Made by a program: the position numbers and the translations under genes | DNA from: Oncomelania hupensis | Lineage: Eukaryota; Mollusca; Gastropoda; Littorinimorpha; Pomatiopsidae | DNA: 64,000 bases | Direction: 5' to 3' | Assembly (NCBI GenBank): GCA_036898135.1 | Contig: CM072513.1 | Location: forward strand, 77,458,463-77,522,462 | The notes under the pieces: model-generated | Database searches by the model: none | What the model saw: the letters and a program-made list of their open reading frames with translations, nothing else | Told to the model about the DNA's origin: nothing | In this document: positions 23,601 to 31,184 of the stretch, piece after piece | How the letters are laid out: each line of letters starts with the position of its first letter | Numbering within the stretch: position 1 is the stretch's first letter

Positions 23601-26600
23601 AGGTCTACTGGATTCGGAAACGGACAAATTTTTTTTCCTCTGAACTCTTTTTTTTTCCCTCTGAAATGGCTGCCGATTTCCTCTGAAATCTCGAGGAGAG
23701 TTCCCCACCCTGAATAATACTGGATGCTGTCAATCAAAAATAAAGTGTGTAACTTGGGTATAAGGCATGGATACCACTTTGACTTCAACAAACTATTTTA
23801 TATACTAACATCTTCATAAGGCATGACCATAGCCCTAAGCAGCATTTTCGGCTGACATGTTTGAGACCCCCACCATGTGGACATCATCATACAGAATGAC
23901 CTTTACATCTGATTTACCATCACTGAGATCAAAAACAAACTGAGCAATTTCTTTTCCACTGTCGTAATGCATACTACATGTAGTCCATGGTTTTGCTTGA
24001 AATGATTTTAATAAATCAAAAAAAAAAATGTGTAGCTCTTTGTGTTTTTTTTGTTGTGTTTTTTTTAAATCTCTTCAAAGTTCAAATCATCACCCGCATG
24101 CTGGATGTTTGTTTAAAACTACCCATCAGGGGTCTGACTATACAAACCAGGCACTTGACAGCCAAGACAGCAGAAAGCCTTACCAAGCAGTTGCAGACAT
24201 TTTTGTGGTGTGTTTAGCCGATCGTTCACTGGGCCTTCGGTCAAATCTGTGTTAACACACCCTGAAAACCACAACATCACCACAATTAATCAACCAATTA
24301 ACCCTTCCACTGCCAAAGAGAAACTGCACTGAGTTACAACCATTTGCCAGGGATATCTGGCTTGCGCTCTTAAATATTTACCAAAATATTATAGCTTGAA
24401 CACTATTAGAAATAAGTGGGTAACAAAACATTTCTGAAAGGTAACTTCATTTTATACACAAATATGCTATATAGTATAGTATTTGGAAAAAAACCAGTAA
24501 CATTTATATTTTTAAATTTTTTTTTTTACTTATTGATTTGTTAGTTTTGTTTCTGTGTGGTGTGTAATGGTGGTGTATTTCTTCCTCCACCATATATGTT
24601 TGTTTGTTTATTTCATTTAACGTCTATTCACCGAAGTGATTTTAGACAGGAAAATAAAAGGAAGGTGGGGGGAAAGGATATGCGCTACATGGATGTGGGA
24701 AAGGAAATAACATTTAAACAAAATAGTTCAGTAACCACCATATATGTATACATACATGTGTTCATGTTGAAGTTTTAATCATATGATTGGACATCCTCAT
24801 TTTTGTATTTACCATTTTCTATTATATGTGTGAATGGGTCAGAATGAACTTTAAATCACTCTTTTTTGGTGGAAGATATGTGCGCTATATAAATCTATGT
24901 ATTAATTTTTTTTAAACAATTATTTATGTAGTTTTAGTCCAAATGAGAGACAACGAGAGAGAGAGAGGATGGCAATGGCATCATCTTTGCTGTATTTGTT
25001 TGCATCCCATTCAACTATGTCCCAGTTTTGTACATAATCTGCTTTGCAGGCCTGTGGGTGCGGTGAGAGTGAGGGTAAGGGGTGGATGGCCACCCTTCAA
25101 GGAAAAGGGATGTCAAACCTAACCTGTGATCATTCAACAGCTAATGTGCTGTGCTTGCCAACGGGTTCGTGTTCATTGAACTATACCGAGAAAAAAAACG
25201 TCACAATGATGATGACAAGATAACACATCATTAGCATATTCCGTCTAACTACTATATGATGGCCTATCTCATCATTATGATCATAAGCAGTCAAGAGTTT
25301 AAACAACAAAGCACCAGCCGATATATAGCTGAGTAATACATCCATCCATCACAATATAATAATGACCTGAAGACAAATCAACTTTAACATAGAAATCTCA
25401 ATGCATAAAGATGAAGATGAATGCATGAGAAGAAAAAAAAAACTACATATAAACTCAAATCACATACCTCCATATTCTCTAAGGAAACTGCTCACTTCCA
25501 GGAGAAAATTGCCACAGTCATTAGAATCTGAAAGATAACAAATAAAACAAAATAAATAGAAAACACTCTTATTTATTATATATGTAATTTCTTTCAAATT
25601 CAATACACACAAATATAAAAACTTTACGGATTTTTCTTTTAAAATCAATAAATACACATTAAATCTTGAGATTTGTTTTGTTTGGTAATGAATATATAGA
25701 ATACAGGATACAGAGTCTGATTTACTGTCCCCACCATCATTTACAAGGAGATTTTCTATGCAGTGTCCATCTGCTTTTTACAATTCAAAACAACCAAATT
25801 AAATTGTTATAGCAACATAAAATTGAAAATAAATGACGATGTTGATATTTACAGTGAAAACTTGTTGAACAGGACCTTATCACATTTAGTATGCATAAAC
25901 AGTATAATTATATCCACCATGCACACACATTCACACCACACGCGAAGACAATTGAGACATCAGTGTGTCATTTCAATATAAAAAGTGGATATAAAACTAT
26001 GATGTGGCGCTCAAAACTAACAATGTATACATAGCCTTGCCACTAACTCTATATTATCTCAAATTTCTGAAGTGGGCGCCTGTATTATGATGGCTGCCAG
26101 GGTTCATTGTTAGGACGTCACTGAAGAAGCTACAGCACATGGCACTATGATAACTATTTAGCAATTTGTTCTAGTAAAAAAACGATAGTAGAATAGAAAT
26201 GGAATAAAACAGAACTGCGCGCATTCAAACTTTACAATTTTACCGCAATCTTTTTTAAATTTTACAAGCGTTGGAAAGTATTGGTTTGTTCTGTTTGTGT
26301 TTTGACCGCTTGACAAAGAGCTTGAACGCTCCAACATTTTTACTGTTTTGCTGGGACTTATTTTTGTCCAAATTGCATTCTTTTGATCTCTGTTGGGAAG
26401 TATTAATTGGTTTTCGGTGTTTTGTGTTGCCTGACGGAGAGCTTAGCTCAGAAATCTGCACTGAACTGTTGAGTGTTGTTTTTGTCTTTGGAAATTCTCA
26501 TTCTTTTGGTTTATTTACCTAAGGGTTTCTCATTATTATTAAATTAATACAACGGAAAAAGTCTTATTACATTTCGAAATTTAAAAAAAAAATTAATTTC

Positions 26601-28029
26601 ATGCTTTTTGCTTAATACAGCATAAACTGGACTACAGAAAGAAATCCAATAAATTGACTACATTCTCTCAATAGTGACGATAGCACTCACCTGGATGATA
26701 AATACAAGTAAAATTGTGCTAAGATAAGCAAATTAAATGTTGTAACTTTTATGAGCAATCTCTCTTTGGACTCAATCTCTCCGCTTTTTTTCATAGATGA
26801 CGATACAATATTAACCAGCATATTCCATCTTTCTCTGTTCTCAACAACCCTCATGGCTTCGCCCAATGTCAAGCCAGTCCATTCTCGAATGTTCTCCTTC
26901 TCCTCTTTTTCTGTTTCCATTTTCTTCTGCCTCCTTGCACTGTGCCTTGCAGAATGGTCTTTGCAAGGTTGGATGCTCTGGTGACATGGCCACACCATCG
27001 GAGATTTTGTTTCTTCACCAATGTGAGCATGTCATTGTGTTATCCAATAGCACGTGTGATGGCTTGTCGAACTTCGTTGTTAGTAATGTGCTGGGTATAG
27101 GAAATGCCCAGAGGTTTTCTGTAGCACCTCATCTCCATGCTTTGTATTCTTCGTTGTAGGTCTGCTGCGAGGGCCCATGTTTCGCAAGCGTTAAGGAAGA
27201 TGGAAATTACAAGGAAGTGCAGCAGCCTTACCTTGGAGTGTGCACTGATGGTCCTGTTTTTGCAAATGGGCTTCAATCTTGTCAGGGCAGCAGTTGTTTG
27301 TGCGATCCTGGAGAAAACTTCCTGTCGGGACCCACTTTCTGATACAATGGCTCCTAAATATTTGAAGCTATGCATCGTTTTGAGGGATTTGCCTTGGACT
27401 TTGATGTCCATGTTGATGTCCTTGGTGTTGTTAGTAATCATTTTGGGTCACTGACTGGTCAATATAGTATTTATTTCTCTGTTTACATCTCACTCTCCAC
27501 CATCATTCCAAAATTCTAAAATATTGTATTTATGAAAGGGACCCACTTTGTCAATGCCCCCTTGACAGATCCTTTTAACATTCGCAGTGAGTGTTGCCCT
27601 GCTGAAAAAGTGTACAACAAAAAATAACCTTCTTTTTTTTCTTTTTTTTGTCATCTACCTCATAGACTGTGAACAGTGTCACGGCAAGCAGTATGTAGGT
27701 GAGACTGGACAGACTATCCGCAAAAGATTTTACGGGCACACGCACGCGATCCGCAAAGACGTGGACACACTAGTGGCAAAACACTTCAGGTCCCCTGGAC
27801 ACGCCCTCTCTGCCATGAGAGTGACAGTCATTGAACAAGTCAAAATAGACAATCCTGACATTAGAAAACGGAGGGAGAAATTCTGGCGTTACAAGCTACG
27901 CACCAACTACCCTGAGGGGCTGAATGTATTTGACTGACTGTTTTCAGCACTGTTTCCTTGGGTGGTTGGTGATTAGTTTGTAACATTTCGTGCTTTACCT
28001 TGCATTTTCGATGTCTGAGTTCTCTGGCC

Positions 28030-28066
<37 letters not shown>

Positions 28067-28168
28067 GTTGTTGTTATTATTGTCGTTGTTGTTGTTATTA
28101 TTATTATTATTATGTATTATTAATTAGAGAGAGAGAGAGAGAGAGCGAGAGAGACAGTGTGTGTGTGT

Positions 28169-28239
<71 letters not shown>

Positions 28240-30151
28240 TCTTCTATGACGCATGTTTAGTGTTTACGTCATCATCACTGACCTCATGTTTTATTTATTT
28301 TTCATCACTGAAGAAGGGCGTAGCCCGAAAGTCTTTGCTTTTATATTTTTCTTGGTGTTTTTGTGTATTTTGTTTCTGATTCAGTGATTTCTATTTTCTT
28401 TTTTTTTAAAAAAAAAGAATAAATACCATAGTTTTTTTGTGCATATGAACAATAACAGCAAAGCCTTTGACTAGCCAGCCAATATTCTGGAGCTAAAAAA
28501 ATAGCAGTACCAAAGCCGGTAAAAGACAGAACCGGTAAAAACAACTGCTGGAATTGTATTTCGTTTTAGGTTGATAAAACAGACCCTACACTACCCCAGA
28601 CACACTAAATACATATTCTTCAGCTTCATCGCTCACTCAGAAACACTTCAAACAGGGTCAAAGGTTACACGGCTATGGATATTCGATACATGTGCCATTA
28701 ATCAGAGGAAATTATTCCCTGTTAGACCCACAATAGAAAATTCAAACTGTAGCAGTTGGTGTGAGCAACGAAGGGCCACTTTATCATTGTGTAATACGGA
28801 GTAATCTCATTTTTGCCAAAAGTAAACAAAGCCTTCAGACTAGTTTGGGGCCTTTCAATGAAAACTAACCGGTCACAGGGTGTACTCGTTCCTCCAAGCC
28901 TACAAGTTGAGCAAGGCCCTCTACAAGCCATGACACCAGTTGTGTGTAAGCTTCAGAACTTGGTCCTCCACTCAATGCTTTCTTCAAAACATCCAAGTCT
29001 GACACAGGGCCTGTGTAGCTGAAAACAAAACATCCAAGTCTGCTACAGGGCAAATATAGTTAAAAACAAAACATAATTTAGTTTTTTATTGTCAACAATT
29101 TGTTGATTGAAAATAAAGCATCAATTAATTGTGAATAAATTGAACAATGTTGCTTTTACACTAACAAAAACAACAGTATAAACAAAACAACCATTATACA
29201 ACTCTATGGACCTTTTTATTGAACAAGAGAGATCTATACTCAAAAAGAGACAGCGGTAGCAAATATTGCCATTATTGGCATGCATTTAATTTGATTGGAT
29301 TTATTGTTTATAGGGTCCAGTGAACTTTTATCGGTCATAGCTGTACCACATGCATGACCATTAGTCTCTGTGCAGATATGAGGAGAACTCTTGACACTCT
29401 TTCAGTCTTTGTGATGTTTGAATATACTCGATCCCAATGAACTGGCAAAACATTTTTTGCTTTCATAAACAGCTAAGGCGCATCACCCTACTCGAAAAGC
29501 ACCCTAATACAGAGAATATGTCACCCCACTCAAACTCCTGCACTCCTCATGCCCAACTGAGTGCATCAAATGCATTAACATACTGAGTCACTATCTACTT
29601 CATCTCTCTCTTTTGATTGTTTCTCCCCTTCTCACCCCTTTTGCCCTCCAGCTTCTTCTCCTTCTTATTTGTTTGAGCAGCTGTAAACCTAACCATGATC
29701 CCCCTACTCATAATATTATACTCCTTATGATTATCCAATATCGATTATGTATACTACTACTAGGCTTATGTCTGCTCAACCAAATAAGGAGAAGAAACTG
29801 ATGGGGGATTGGGGAGGGGAGGGGAGAAAAATCAAGAGAGAGATGACATCAACAAAATAATTGGAATTACATAATTTCATAAGAACAATCTCTGGTACCT
29901 ATGACCATGGCATATACATGTGTTTGAGTGTGTGTACATACTGTATTAAACTATAGATCTATAGTAGCCGGTGCCACATCACATGTACTGATAATTCTAT
30001 CCTTTACTGCTTTAGTATAGAGCAAAATGTTGCACAATCAATTAAGACGACAAACATTAAATTCTCGCCTTAGATTGATAACGATCAAAGAAACCTGAAT
30101 AGCAAATACAAACCCAAAGTCCTCAAGAGAATCCAATACATCATTTTCCAT
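13651..30151 (-). CDS. FAM98: FAM98 protein (tRNA-splicing ligase complex subunit), 11 coding exons
   Basis: The joined minus-strand exons are 30151-30114, 29018-28870, 25527-25468, 24261-24184, 22263-22166, 21995-21885, 21384-21190, 20352-20253, 17473-17397, 14827-14710 and 14135-13651, about 502 residues. All junctions have GT/AG and keep phase. The FAM98 domain (DUF2465) spans about residues 1-300: LDSLEDFGYTGP at the start, RREMLLKRLDVTIQSFQWSD near 235 and VPDRGGRAWELEPPPPEMP near 305. A tail of GGGYQGGQ repeats and RGRGRGGRGRGG follows to the stop. FAM98A/B are known partners of RTCB, DDX1 and CGI-99 in the tRNA-ligase complex and bind RNA; the RGG tail is a likely methyl-arginine substrate. 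I chose MENDVLDSLEDFG as the start because it matches the vertebrate N-terminus; an in-frame Met at 30220 is an alternative. Vertebrates have paralogues, so A or B is not assigned. Confidence 0.93.
14136..14299. other. FAM98 intron 10, proximal part
   Basis: Short intronic sequence with a (TA)n run at about 14239-14252; nothing else recognised. Confidence 0.5.
14300..14580 (-). mobile_element. tRNA-headed SINE family 2, full copy
   Basis: On the minus strand the head reads CCTGGTGTAGCGGTTGAGAG (A box) and, further on, GGTCGCGGGTTTGAACCCC (B box). A body containing the reverse of GAGAAAACCAGGGTTCTCC follows, and the GGCGATCTGA..AGATCGC end. It shares the body with 8906-9090, and the central segment resembles that of SINE family 1. 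Confidence 0.82.
14710..14827 (-). CDS. FAM98: FAM98 coding exon 10
   Basis: Starts VPDRGGRAWELEPPPPEMP, nearly invariant in FAM98, then a Gly-rich run. Acceptor ATTCCAG, donor GTAAGT. Confidence 0.95.
14850..15345 (-). mobile_element. Rep-A copy in FAM98 intron 9
   Basis: Antisense Rep-A of the long subtype, with AAATCAAGATCACAACTTGGC inserted before the 3' block. It includes the small ORF at 15235-14939 in the same orientation. The 5' end is truncated near AACAGAGTAGGAATGAGAAAG. Confidence 0.85.
15346..16166. other. FAM98 intron 9 segment
   Basis: An unrecognised open frame at 15535-15840 starts in a degenerate GAGAGTCC-repeat and matches no family I know. A perfect 12-bp inverted repeat lies at 15887-15913. 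Confidence 0.4.
15887..15913. repeat. Perfect inverted repeat (12-bp stem, 3-nt loop)
   Basis: ATGTGTGCGTCC at 15887-15898, ACA loop, GGACGCACACAT at 15902-15913. It could form a cruciform or RNA hairpin inside a FAM98 intron. Confidence 0.9.
16169..16957 (+). mobile_element. Internally deleted Tigger/pogo-type DNA transposon
   Basis: Terminal inverted repeats CAGTGGAACCTCTCACAACG and, at the right, CGTTGTAGAGAGGTTCCACTG enclose 789 bp. TA lies on each side (16167-16168, 16958-16959), the target duplication of Tc1/mariner-class elements. Subterminal GACCCC(C)TCTATAA repeats occur at both ends. Inside is the start of the transposase (16545-16907); the catalytic DDE part is missing. Confidence 0.92.
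16545..16907 (+). pseudogene. Tigger transposase N-terminal fragment (CENP-B-like HTH)
   Basis: The first 110 residues begin MMESTKKRKFLSLEDRVNVV, a psq/CENP-B N-terminal helix-turn-helix (about 8-60) with the recognition segment KSLKVGKTQIQ. A second Tc5-type HTH starts near 75 (YSEVNEKVWDWF). After GKLIQEKAIMLS the frame runs directly into 3'-terminal repeat sequence and stops, so the second HTH is cut and the DDE nuclease is absent. It can at most bind DNA. Confidence 0.9.
17160..17350. repeat. Possible Penelope-like terminal fragment
   Basis: CCAGAAGAAGCATTTTAGCGAAAC at 17203-17226 is split here as CCAGAAGAAGC + TTTTAGCGAAAC. ACATTGTATCGAGAACAT (17225-17242) follows and recurs exactly at about 49566. 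The XXGAAGAAGC..GCGAAAC layout is common at ends of Penelope-like elements; assignment is tentative. Confidence 0.35.
17397..17473 (-). CDS. FAM98: FAM98 coding exon 9
   Basis: Encodes DLTRIMKTSSGDSRN to INKILIGR, matching DLSKIMRTSSG..INKVLMGR. Acceptor CTTGCAG, donor GTAAGC. Confidence 0.92.
18020..18340 (-). mobile_element. LINE C-terminal zinc-knuckle fragment
   Basis: Minus strand: FRRSCHISQRYLN, REERLCILCDLSETADEFHY then MFVCTN and RNYPNVYKMHQLI, in that order. A C-x2-C..H-x4-C knuckle before a conserved YR.YPN is typical of the extreme C-terminus of some LINE ORF2 proteins. Confidence 0.7.
18493..19575 (+). mobile_element. L2/CR1-like LINE, 5'-truncated, with intact C-terminal frame and 3' tail
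   Basis: The open segment 18493-19458 covers the end of ORF2: LGVTFTDTLSMDKHITNICR, LSKFDYCNTLLAGIP, LQKVQNSACRLIFKAKK, LHWLPISFRIKHK and FWNQLPSHIRHC, an order diagnostic of L2/CR1-type elements. The palm with the catalytic aspartates is missing (5' truncation). The 3' end is AGCGCTATATAAAAAGGCC and an AATAAATAAATAA tail near 19575. It lies in FAM98 intron 8, opposite to the gene. About 230 intact codons suggest a fairly young insertion. Confidence 0.88.
19576..20087. other. FAM98 intron 8 segment, no gene seen
   Basis: AT-rich; an open frame at 19869-20072 has no recognisable family. Confidence 0.4.
20088..20160. repeat. (ACT)n / (AAT)n microsatellite
   Basis: Sixteen or so ACT units flanked by AAT units, about 95 bp from the FAM98 exon 8 donor. 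Confidence 0.9.
20253..20352 (-). CDS. FAM98: FAM98 coding exon 8
   Basis: Encodes HNQDGIAKVYQPIREHLS onward to DMLAARD, matching the KVYQP...LLAARED region. Acceptor TGTGCAG, donor GTATGA. A partial duplicate lies 65 bp upstream in the preceding intron. Confidence 0.9.
20417..20476 (-). pseudogene. Partial tandem duplicate of FAM98 exon 8
   Basis: On the minus strand TTGTAG is followed by codons for HHQDSAAKVYQPVVGQLEG, next to exon 8's HNQDGIAKVYQPIREHLS. The first 13 codons align without gaps, and changes are partly synonymous (GAT/GAC, TAC/TAT). After VYQP the copy diverges, and I see no usable GT donor before a stop about ten codons later. It is either a decayed alternative exon or a truncated duplicate. 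Confidence 0.75.
20617..20682. repeat. (AAT)n microsatellite
   Basis: About twenty AAT units with one AGT interruption. Confidence 0.95.
20683..21189. other. FAM98 intron 7 segment, no gene seen
   Basis: AT-rich intronic sequence. The opening CTTGCAAGGAAACTCAAAG..GCGTTATATG is a short 'AAAGCGC TATAT'-type LINE end, too short to classify. Confidence 0.4.
21190..21384 (-). CDS. FAM98: FAM98 coding exon 7
   Basis: Sixty-five codons with IGKPLMKARLSDNQWD and LKRLDVTIQSFQWSDKAK, the most diagnostic block of FAM98. Donor GTATTT. Confidence 0.95.
21500..21694 (+). mobile_element. 5S rRNA-like sequence, possible 5S-derived SINE
   Basis: GTTAAAGCAACATCGGGAAA then GGTTAATACTTGGATGGGTGACC (21539-21561, split here for length) follow the order of the 3' half of eukaryotic 5S rRNA, including the internal control region box C. 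The 5' half is not recognisable. A short unrelated tail and four 20-bp repeats follow. A degenerate 5S-headed SINE or a 5S pseudogene are both possible. Confidence 0.6.
21695..21774 (+). repeat. Four perfect 20-bp tandem repeats
   Basis: TAGACACCACCCTCATTAAG four times without mismatch, in FAM98 intron 6, at the tail side of the 5S-like sequence. Confidence 0.97.
21885..21995 (-). CDS. FAM98: FAM98 coding exon 6
   Basis: Thirty-seven codons including LKKMLIALGFPKPPDNIT, the conserved ALG.xKPP motif of the family. Acceptor TTGGCAG, donor GTGAGA. Confidence 0.92.
22166..22263 (-). CDS. FAM98: FAM98 coding exon 5
   Basis: Encodes DFLTAELQAVKIIAKKK and a Ala/Thr/Gly linker. Acceptor TTTTCAG, donor GTACAC, ends in phase 0. 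Confidence 0.88.
22450..23712 (-). mobile_element. Small hAT-like DNA transposon with BED-finger fragment
   Basis: The ends CAGGGTGGGGAAC (22450-22462) and GTTCCCCACCCTG (to 23712) are perfect inverted repeats. AATAAT flanks the element directly on each side (22444-22449 and 23713-23718), a candidate target duplication. Near the left end is a GC-rich GGGTCCAGGGGCCGCCTAG segment that could fold. A transposase-like N-terminal frame runs from the right end (23473-23081). The catalytic part is absent, so this 1.26-kb element is non-autonomous. Confidence 0.82.
23081..23473 (-). pseudogene. BED-type zinc-finger N-terminal fragment of a hAT-like transposase
   Basis: 130 residues. A WKWEWI segment precedes RIGDCFWKIDRSGTARCIFC, then NKELSYANRGLSTLVEHM and H.KA: a C-x2-C..H-x5-H arrangement with aromatic residues in front, as in BED fingers of hAT transposases and their domesticated relatives. 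Nothing resembling the RNase-H-like catalytic domain follows. The start Met is the first of the open frame and is uncertain. Confidence 0.7.
24184..24261 (-). CDS. FAM98: FAM98 coding exon 4
   Basis: Encodes GCVNTDLTEGPVNDRLN to LQLL. Acceptor TTTTCAG at 24262-24268, donor GTAAGG. Too short to stand out as an open frame; found by family alignment (LTxG...RL) and phase. Confidence 0.82.
24270..25467. other. FAM98 intron 3
   Basis: AT-rich, with no recognised element except a short GAGAGA run near 24952. TTTATTTCATTTAACGTCTATTCACC at about 24608 begins as TTTATTTCATTTAACGTC, a motif also found near 40851 (TTTAATTTAACGTCTATTCA), so a short dispersed repeat may be present. Confidence 0.4.
25468..25527 (-). 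CDS. FAM98: FAM98 coding exon 3
   Basis: Sixty bases: SNDCGNFLLEVSSFLREYG. Acceptor CTTTCAG, donor GTATGT, phase 1 at both ends. Confidence 0.88.
25528..26740. other. FAM98 intron 2, distal part
   Basis: No gene or element recognised; several short AT-rich open frames only. Confidence 0.4.
26770..27446 (-). mobile_element. RTE fragment in FAM98 intron 2
   Basis: Minus strand 27441-27040 reads FKYLGAIVSESGSRQEVF, then QRRIQSMEMRCYRKPLGISY, matching 4270-4630 of the near-complete RTE. Further down, WTGLTLGEAMRVVENRERW ends it near 26800. The usual GGATA tail is absent. Same strand as FAM98. Confidence 0.88.
27551..27620 (+). repeat. Rep-D, left part (interrupted)
   Basis: ACAGATCCTTTTAACATTCGCAGTGAGTG matches 59062-59090 apart from a few changes (ACAGATCCTTTTAAC is identical). 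The rest of Rep-D resumes at about 28430, after the Penelope-like insert. Confidence 0.7.
27647..27937 (+). pseudogene. Penelope-like GIY-YIG endonuclease domain, 5'-truncated
   Basis: About 97 residues open in one frame: VIYLIDCEQCHGKQYVGETG, then TIRKRFYGH, VAKHFRS, RKRREKFWRYKLRT and a final NYPEGLNVFD before the stop. A CxxC pair ahead of the YVGxT half of the GIY-YIG core, an Arg in RxxxH and a downstream Glu-containing block are the usual layout of Penelope-like element C-termini; the domain nicks DNA for integration. The RT upstream is gone. It reads clean, so the fragment may be young. Confidence 0.85.
28032..28240. repeat. (ATT)n and (GA)n microsatellites
   Basis: ATT/GTT tract 28032-28115 followed by GA tract 28126-28238 interrupted by GTGTGTGTGTTA. 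Confidence 0.95.
28430..28865 (+). repeat. Rep-D, right part
   Basis: Shares blocks with 59140-59555 in the same order: ATTCTGGAGCTAAAAA, ATGCCGGT/AAGCCGGT, AGACAGAAC, ATAGACCCTACTCTACC-like, AGGGTCAAAG..CACACGGCTAT and GCCAAAAGTAAACAAAG. It ends just beside FAM98 exon 2 (28870). Confidence 0.75.
28870..29018 (-). CDS. FAM98: FAM98 coding exon 2
   Basis: Encodes YTGPVSDLDVLKKALSGG onward to LVGLEERVHPVT. Acceptor TTTTCAG, donor GTTAGT. The acceptor side overlaps a 41-bp tandem duplication. Confidence 0.9.
28986..29067. repeat. 41-bp tandem duplication across FAM98 exon 2 acceptor
   Basis: AAAACATCCAAGTCTGACAC... at 28986-29026 is repeated at 29027-29067 with differences concentrated around the splice site. 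The second, intronic unit lacks a good polypyrimidine-AG acceptor. Confidence 0.85.
29068..30113. other. FAM98 intron 1
   Basis: AT-rich. TATAGGGTCCAGTGAACTTT at about 29311 resembles the Rep-A 3' end. No other element recognised. Confidence 0.45.
30114..30151 (-). CDS. FAM98: FAM98 coding exon 1
   Basis: Twelve codons plus two bases from MENDVLDSLEDFG; donor GTTTGT. Splicing to exon 2 rebuilds the conserved LEDFGYTGP. Confidence 0.85.
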
Positions 30152-30339
30152 TTTTTCCAATAGATTTTGTGTTGAAGGCCTACCACCGACAAAATTAGAC
30201 TTAGCGCAGCAGACTGGCACACACTGCGTAGCAAATTACAACCAATCACAAAATTGGCTTTATTTTCTGCGGAGTAAGTATGTTATTTTAGCCAATGAAA
30301 ACTCTCGATTATTAGAACAATTCCGTCACAAATAACAAA
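30152..30339. promoter_or_regulatory. Bidirectional promoter between FAM98 and PSMD8
   Basis: 188 bp separates the two divergent start codons. CCAAT boxes lie at 30242-30246 and 30292-30296 and an inverted one (ATTGG) at 30253-30257, matching the NF-Y type common in bidirectional housekeeping promoters. No TATA box is evident. If the FAM98 Met at 30220 is used, only 119 bp remain. Confidence 0.75.
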
Positions 30340-30450
30340 ATGGCTGCTTCCTTGAAAAATATCGTGGTGATGTACCAAAGTTTGAAGCGTGAATGGGACA
30401 AGAAACCGTCGAACCTCGATCGATGTGGTGAAATCCTATCAAAATTAAAG
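30340..30450 (+). CDS. PSMD8: PSMD8 exon 1
   Basis: Thirty-seven codons from [19 protein letters not shown] to LSKLK; donor GTACGC, phase 0. Confidence 0.93.
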
Positions 30451-31127
30451 GTACGCATAATTTCTTATCGGAGTGGGTTATCGAAATACCCGGTATGTCT
30501 TTTTTTGAGCCGCCGGTCCTCGTAACCACTAGAGATGCTCATCAAAACTGCTTTGTCAATGCACTGAATAATAATAAAAACAAAAGTCGAAAGAGGCCTA
30601 CGATAAAATTAAGTACTCTGAACCTGTGGATCTAGTCGCTCTACTTGACTTCCGTTACGTATTGTAACAATTTAGAACAGTTCAGATTGATTTTGCTTGT
30701 CATCTAGTAAAGGGCAGAAGGCCAGGCTGACAATTGTGAATTGAATAATTATTTGTGTTTATCACTTTATGGATGCAGCAAACAAGTATTTTGAATTGCG
30801 GTCATTTGTAGATAACTAACTGGAGATTTTATTTTATATTTTATTTTAGATTGCTTTGACAGAAGTGACATTCCTACCTACAAGTGAAAGCAACCCATCG
30901 AAGCAAGAACTACTGATTGCACGTAAGTAAATTCTGATTAGGGAAGGATTTGTTGACATGACTTGACTTGACTTAGCAGTTATCATTTTCACAAGGTTGC
31001 AAATGATAAAATCTGCATGTTAGTGTGTTTTTATTTATTTAAAGGAACTCTAGGATTGTGCATAACCTTATCACTTATCAGTATGAGTATGGTTCAAATG
31101 GCATTTGCTGATTTCATAATAGGCCTA

Positions 31128-31184
<57 letters not shown>

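Larger units (their letters stand above)
27625..28425 (+). mobile_element. Penelope-like retroelement 3' fragment with GIY-YIG domain
   Basis: A C-terminal endonuclease frame (27647-27937) is followed by about 380 bp containing ATT and GA microsatellites, then ACTGAAGAAGGGCGTAGCCC, GAAAGTC. The whole unit sits inside a Rep-D copy, between its two recognisable halves. Confidence 0.8.

Noticed and set aside
24250..24255. Alternative acceptor AACACAG for FAM98 exon 4
   Set aside because: Also in frame, but TTTTCAG just upstream gives GC-VNTDLTEG, which matches the length of the family at this point better.
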